A DNA stretch of 7,273 bases, from the NCBI GenBank assembly GCA_009692275.1, contig SHZL01000140.1, positions 1 through 7,273 of the forward strand, given 5' to 3'. The position numbers were made by a program, and so were the translations under genes. The DNA is from Lysobacterales bacterium (GTDB taxonomy: Bacteria; Pseudomonadota; Gammaproteobacteria; Xanthomonadales; SZUA-36). Under the pieces are notes generated by a model that worked only from the letters and a program-made list of their open reading frames with translations, was not told the origin of the DNA and did not search any database. This document shows positions 4,995-7,273 of the stretch, piece after piece (position 1 is the first letter of the stretch; each line of letters opens with the position of its first letter).

Positions 4995-6967
4995 GCAACC
5001 GGCTCCACATTAGTGGTTGCAGGCACGCCGTGCGACGAGCCTTCCTTGCTTAGTGGCCGGCGATAACGCCGGTCAGTTGCAGCGAGCAAACCGCCGGCCA
5101 GCATGAACAGTGCTCCGAGCCAGATGAAACGGATAAAAGGTTTGTGATAAATCCGTACAGCCCAGGCGGTGCCTTGTTCATCGAGAGGTTCCCCAAGGGA
5201 AACATACAGATCCCGCGTAAGCCCCGGGTCGATTGCCGCTTCGGTCAGGATCTGCCCTCCAACAATATAACGACGCTTTTGGGGGTGCATGCTGGTGATG
5301 CGTTTGCCGTTTTGGTAGACCGTAAATTCACCTTCATCAGCGACGTAATTGGACCCTTGCAGCTTTCGCGTACCTTCGAACACGAATTCATAGGTCGCCA
5401 TTTCAAACCGGTCACCCCTGCTCATGCGCAAGTGTTTTTCCGAACTGATGGCGTTGGTAAGTCCGGCACCAATGAGAAAGACCCCTACGCCGATGTGCGC
5501 GAGGCACATCCCGGTTTCACTGCGGGAAGGCAAAAAGCGGGGGAACCGCCCTATATGGCGAAAGAAAAGCTGCAGGGTCGCCGTGATAATCCACACTCCA
5601 CCCGAAGCTGCAGCGGCGGCGAGTAATCCCGCCTGGGGCAGCAACAGCAGAACCGCTCCCGCGGCCAGCAAAGCACATGCGGCAGGTAGCCAAAGCTGTC
5701 TCAGCACGCGCCGGAAATGATCTTCTTGCCACTGCACGTTGAAGCCGAGCGGCAACAGCAGGGCCAAAGGTACGAGCAGCATGCCGAACAGGGTTCCAAA
5801 GTACGGTGGACCAACGGAAATCTTGCCCAAATCCAGCGCTTCCAGCAACAGCGGGTACAGGGTGCCAATCAGAACCATGGCCGCCATGACAGCCAGTATC
5901 AGGTTGTTCAGCAAGAGCAGGGTTTCGCGCGAGAGTGCAGAAAATCGTCCACCCTGAATCATGCCGGGTGCACGCATGGCAAAAAGAAGCAGGGAACCAC
6001 CTACAACAATAAACAGGAAGGTGAGTATGAAGATGCCTCTGGCGGGATCGGACGCGAATGCATGTACTGAAGTCAGCACTCCGGAGCGGACCAGGAAGGT
6101 GCCCAAAAGGCTGAGTGAAAATGCCGTGATTGCCAGGATCAAGGTCCAGTTGCCAAATGCACCACGTTTTTCAGTGACGGCCTGGGAATGAATCAAGGCT
6201 GTGCCCACGAGCCAGGGCATAAAGGAAGCGTTTTCGACCGGATCCCAGAACCACCATCCGCCCCAGCCCAGTTCGTAGTAAGCCCACCAGCTGCCGAGCG
6301 CAATGCCAATGGTCAGAAATGACCATGCGACATGGGTCCACGGTCGCGACCAGCGGACCCACTCACGGTTCACCTGCTGGCCCAGGAGTGCGGCCACGGC
6401 GAAGGCAAACGCCACGGAGAATCCGACATAGCCCGTGTACAACAAGGGTGGGTGGATGATCATGCCCACATCCTGCAGCAAGGGATTGAGGTCCATGCCC
6501 TCGGCAGCCGGCGGTAGCAAGCGCAAAAAGGGATTGGAGGTATAAATGATGAACAGCAGGAAGCCGGTGCTCACCAGGCCTAACACTCCCAGCACACGTG
6601 CGCGAAATGCATCGGGCAAACGCCGGCTGAACAGCGCCACTGCTGCAGTCCAGGCAGACAGGATCAGCACCCACAAAAGCTGTGAACCTTCGTGCGCTCC
6701 CCAAACCGCGGTGATGCGGTATTCAATTGGCAATTGGGAGCTGCTATTGCGCGCGACGTATTCAACTGAAAAATCTTGCGAAATAAATGCCCATACCAAG
6801 AGACTGAAAGCGCTCGCAACCAGCGCAAAATGCACCAGGGCAGCATGGAAACCCACTCGCATCAGCCGACGGTTTCCTGAATATGCGCCCCAAAAGGGCA
6901 GGCTGCCCAGCATGACTGCCTGCAGCAATGCCGCCAGTAACAGTACCTGTCCCAGTTCCGGGGTCAT
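4991..6967 (-). CDS. ccmF: CcmF, cytochrome c heme lyase subunit
   Basis: CcmF is a polytopic inner-membrane protein of the heme handling superfamily. It takes heme from holo-CcmE and, with CcmH and CcmI, forms the thioether bonds to the apocytochrome CXXCH motif. The product has 658 residues, close to the roughly 650 usual for the family, and is full of hydrophobic segments. The tryptophan-rich WWD motif lies at residues 233-252 (GWGGWWFWDPVEN core). Four histidines match in spacing the known heme-ligand histidines of E. coli CcmF: H172 in IHPPLLY, H260 in ALIHSQ, H302 in TSVHAF and H491 in LAHIG. Residues 508-606 form the periplasmic domain before the last membrane segment at about 612-630. 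The ATG overlaps the ccmE stop, with AGGA five bases upstream. The TGA stop overlaps the ccmG GTG start. No truncation or missing key residue is seen. Confidence 0.98.
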   Translation of the reverse strand: MTPELGQVLLLAALLQAVMLGSLPFWGAYSGNRRLMRVGFHAALVHFALVASAFSLLVWAFISQDFSVEYVARNSSSQLPIEYRITAVWGAHEGSQLLWVLILSAWTAAVALFSRRLPDAFRARVLGVLGLVSTGFLLFIIYTSNPFLRLLPPAAEGMDLNPLLQDVGMIIHPPLLYTGYVGFSVAFAFAVAALLGQQVNREWVRWSRPWTHVAWSFLTIGIALGSWWAYYELGWGGWWFWDPVENASFMPWLVGTALIHSQAVTEKRGAFGNWTLILAITAFSLSLLGTFLVRSGVLTSVHAFASDPARGIFILTFLFIVVGGSLLLFAMRAPGMIQGGRFSALSRETLLLLNNLILAVMAAMVLIGTLYPLLLEALDLGKISVGPPYFGTLFGMLLVPLALLLPLGFNVQWQEDHFRRVLRQLWLPAACALLAAGAVLLLLPQAGLLAAAAASGGVWIITATLQLFFRHIGRFPRFLPSRSETGMCLAHIGVGVFLIGAGLTNAISSEKHLRMSRGDRFEMATYEFVFEGTRKLQGSNYVADEGEFTVYQNGKRITSMHPQKRRYIVGGQILTEAAIDPGLTRDLYVSLGEPLDEQGTAWAVRIYHKPFIRFIWLGALFMLAGGLLAATDRRYRRPLSKEGSSHGVPATTNVEPVA

Positions 6968-7273
6968 GGTTTCCTGGTCTCATCTACTGGAGTCCTGGTG
7001 GCCGAAGGATCTTCGGCTGGGGGATGCCCCGATTTCTTCAGCGCATCGGCAACTTCCGGCGGCATATATTTTTCATCATGCTTGGCCAGTATTTCACTGG
7101 CCTGGAACAGGCCGTTTTCATCCAAAGCACCACGGGCAATCACACCCTGGCCTTCGCGAAAAAGGTCGGGCAGGGTGCCGACATAATGCACCGCGACTTC
7201 CTTCTGGTAATCGGTGACAGTGAATTGCACTGCCAGACCGTCCTTTGCCCGTTCCACGCTACCCTTCTCGACC
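6964..7273 (-). CDS. ccmE: CcmE, periplasmic heme chaperone (C-terminal part; 5' end outside window)
   Basis: CcmE is a membrane-anchored periplasmic protein that binds heme covalently and passes it to the CcmF/CcmH heme lyase in System I cytochrome c maturation. About 102 C-terminal codons are visible; the frame stays open to the right edge, so the N-terminal anchor and the first part of the OB-fold are missing. The segment LPDLFREGQGV and the heme-binding segment LAKHDEKYMPPE are typical of the family. The heme-linking histidine is encoded at 7078-7080 and the axial tyrosine of the H-x3-Y motif at 7066-7068. After this comes the usual flexible polar tail, rich in Pro, Asp and Thr. The TGA stop overlaps the ccmF ATG (ATGA), consistent with translational coupling. 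Family assignment is essentially certain; only the true start is unknown. Confidence 0.96.
   Translation of the reverse strand, partial: VEKGSVERAKDGLAVQFTVTDYQKEVAVHYVGTLPDLFREGQGVIARGALDENGLFQASEILAKHDEKYMPPEVADALKKSGHPPAEDPSATRTPVDETRKP

Noticed and set aside
5144..5626. 160-codon plus-strand open frame and other plus-strand frames across 4474-7217
   Set aside because: They are antisense shadows of the well-conserved ccmE, ccmF and ccmG genes in GC-rich DNA.
1..7273. CRISPR array, insertion sequence, riboswitch or rRNA
   Set aside because: No regularly spaced repeats, transposase motifs, terminal inverted repeats or recognisable structured-RNA motifs were seen.

Overview
The window reads as a gammaproteobacterial chromosome fragment, apparently not an enterobacterium. 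The signs are a System I cytochrome c maturation (ccm) operon with separate ccmH and ccmI genes, a leuX-like tRNA-Leu(CAA) with an encoded CCA end, and a MetX-family acyltransferase resembling the serine O-succinyltransferase branch I recall from Xanthomonadales. Genus cannot be read from the sequence. Everything I can support lies on the minus strand, so transcription runs from high to low coordinates.

Right part (7273 down to 2936): the distal half of a ccm operon in the order ccmE (C-terminal part only), ccmF, ccmG, ccmH, ccmI. All junctions overlap by 1 to 4 bases, so translation is probably coupled. Together these products take heme from the chaperone CcmE (His-x3-Tyr site visible), reduce the apocytochrome CXXCH cysteines through CcmG and CcmH (both CXXC motifs visible), hold the apocytochrome with CcmI, and attach heme with the lyase CcmF (WWD motif and four conserved histidines visible).

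Middle (2935 to 846): two genes continue the run without a visible terminator or promoter. One is an exported metallo-beta-lactamase-fold hydrolase with a complete dinuclear metal site. The other is the MetX-family acyltransferase, whose start lies one base past the hydrolase stop. Neither is a standard ccm gene.

Left part (845 to 1): a short intergenic region holds a hairpin and a good promoter for tRNA-Leu(CAA). Beyond the 3' end of the tRNA the sequence changes. GC falls to about 48% by hand count over 1-660, against roughly 57-60% in sampled lines of the ccm/metX part, and only small anonymous reading frames remain. Two of these, 53 and 66 codons long, are in the same frame and are separated by one TAG stop plus seven codons, so they may be one 127-codon gene broken by, or read through, an amber codon. 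A third frame runs off the left edge. A drop in GC and anonymous genes just past the 3' end of a tRNA-Leu(CAA) fits a genomic-island boundary, but no integrase or second attachment site is visible. Most of the window is ordinary; the tRNA-proximal left end and the identity of the MetX-like enzyme deserve a second look.
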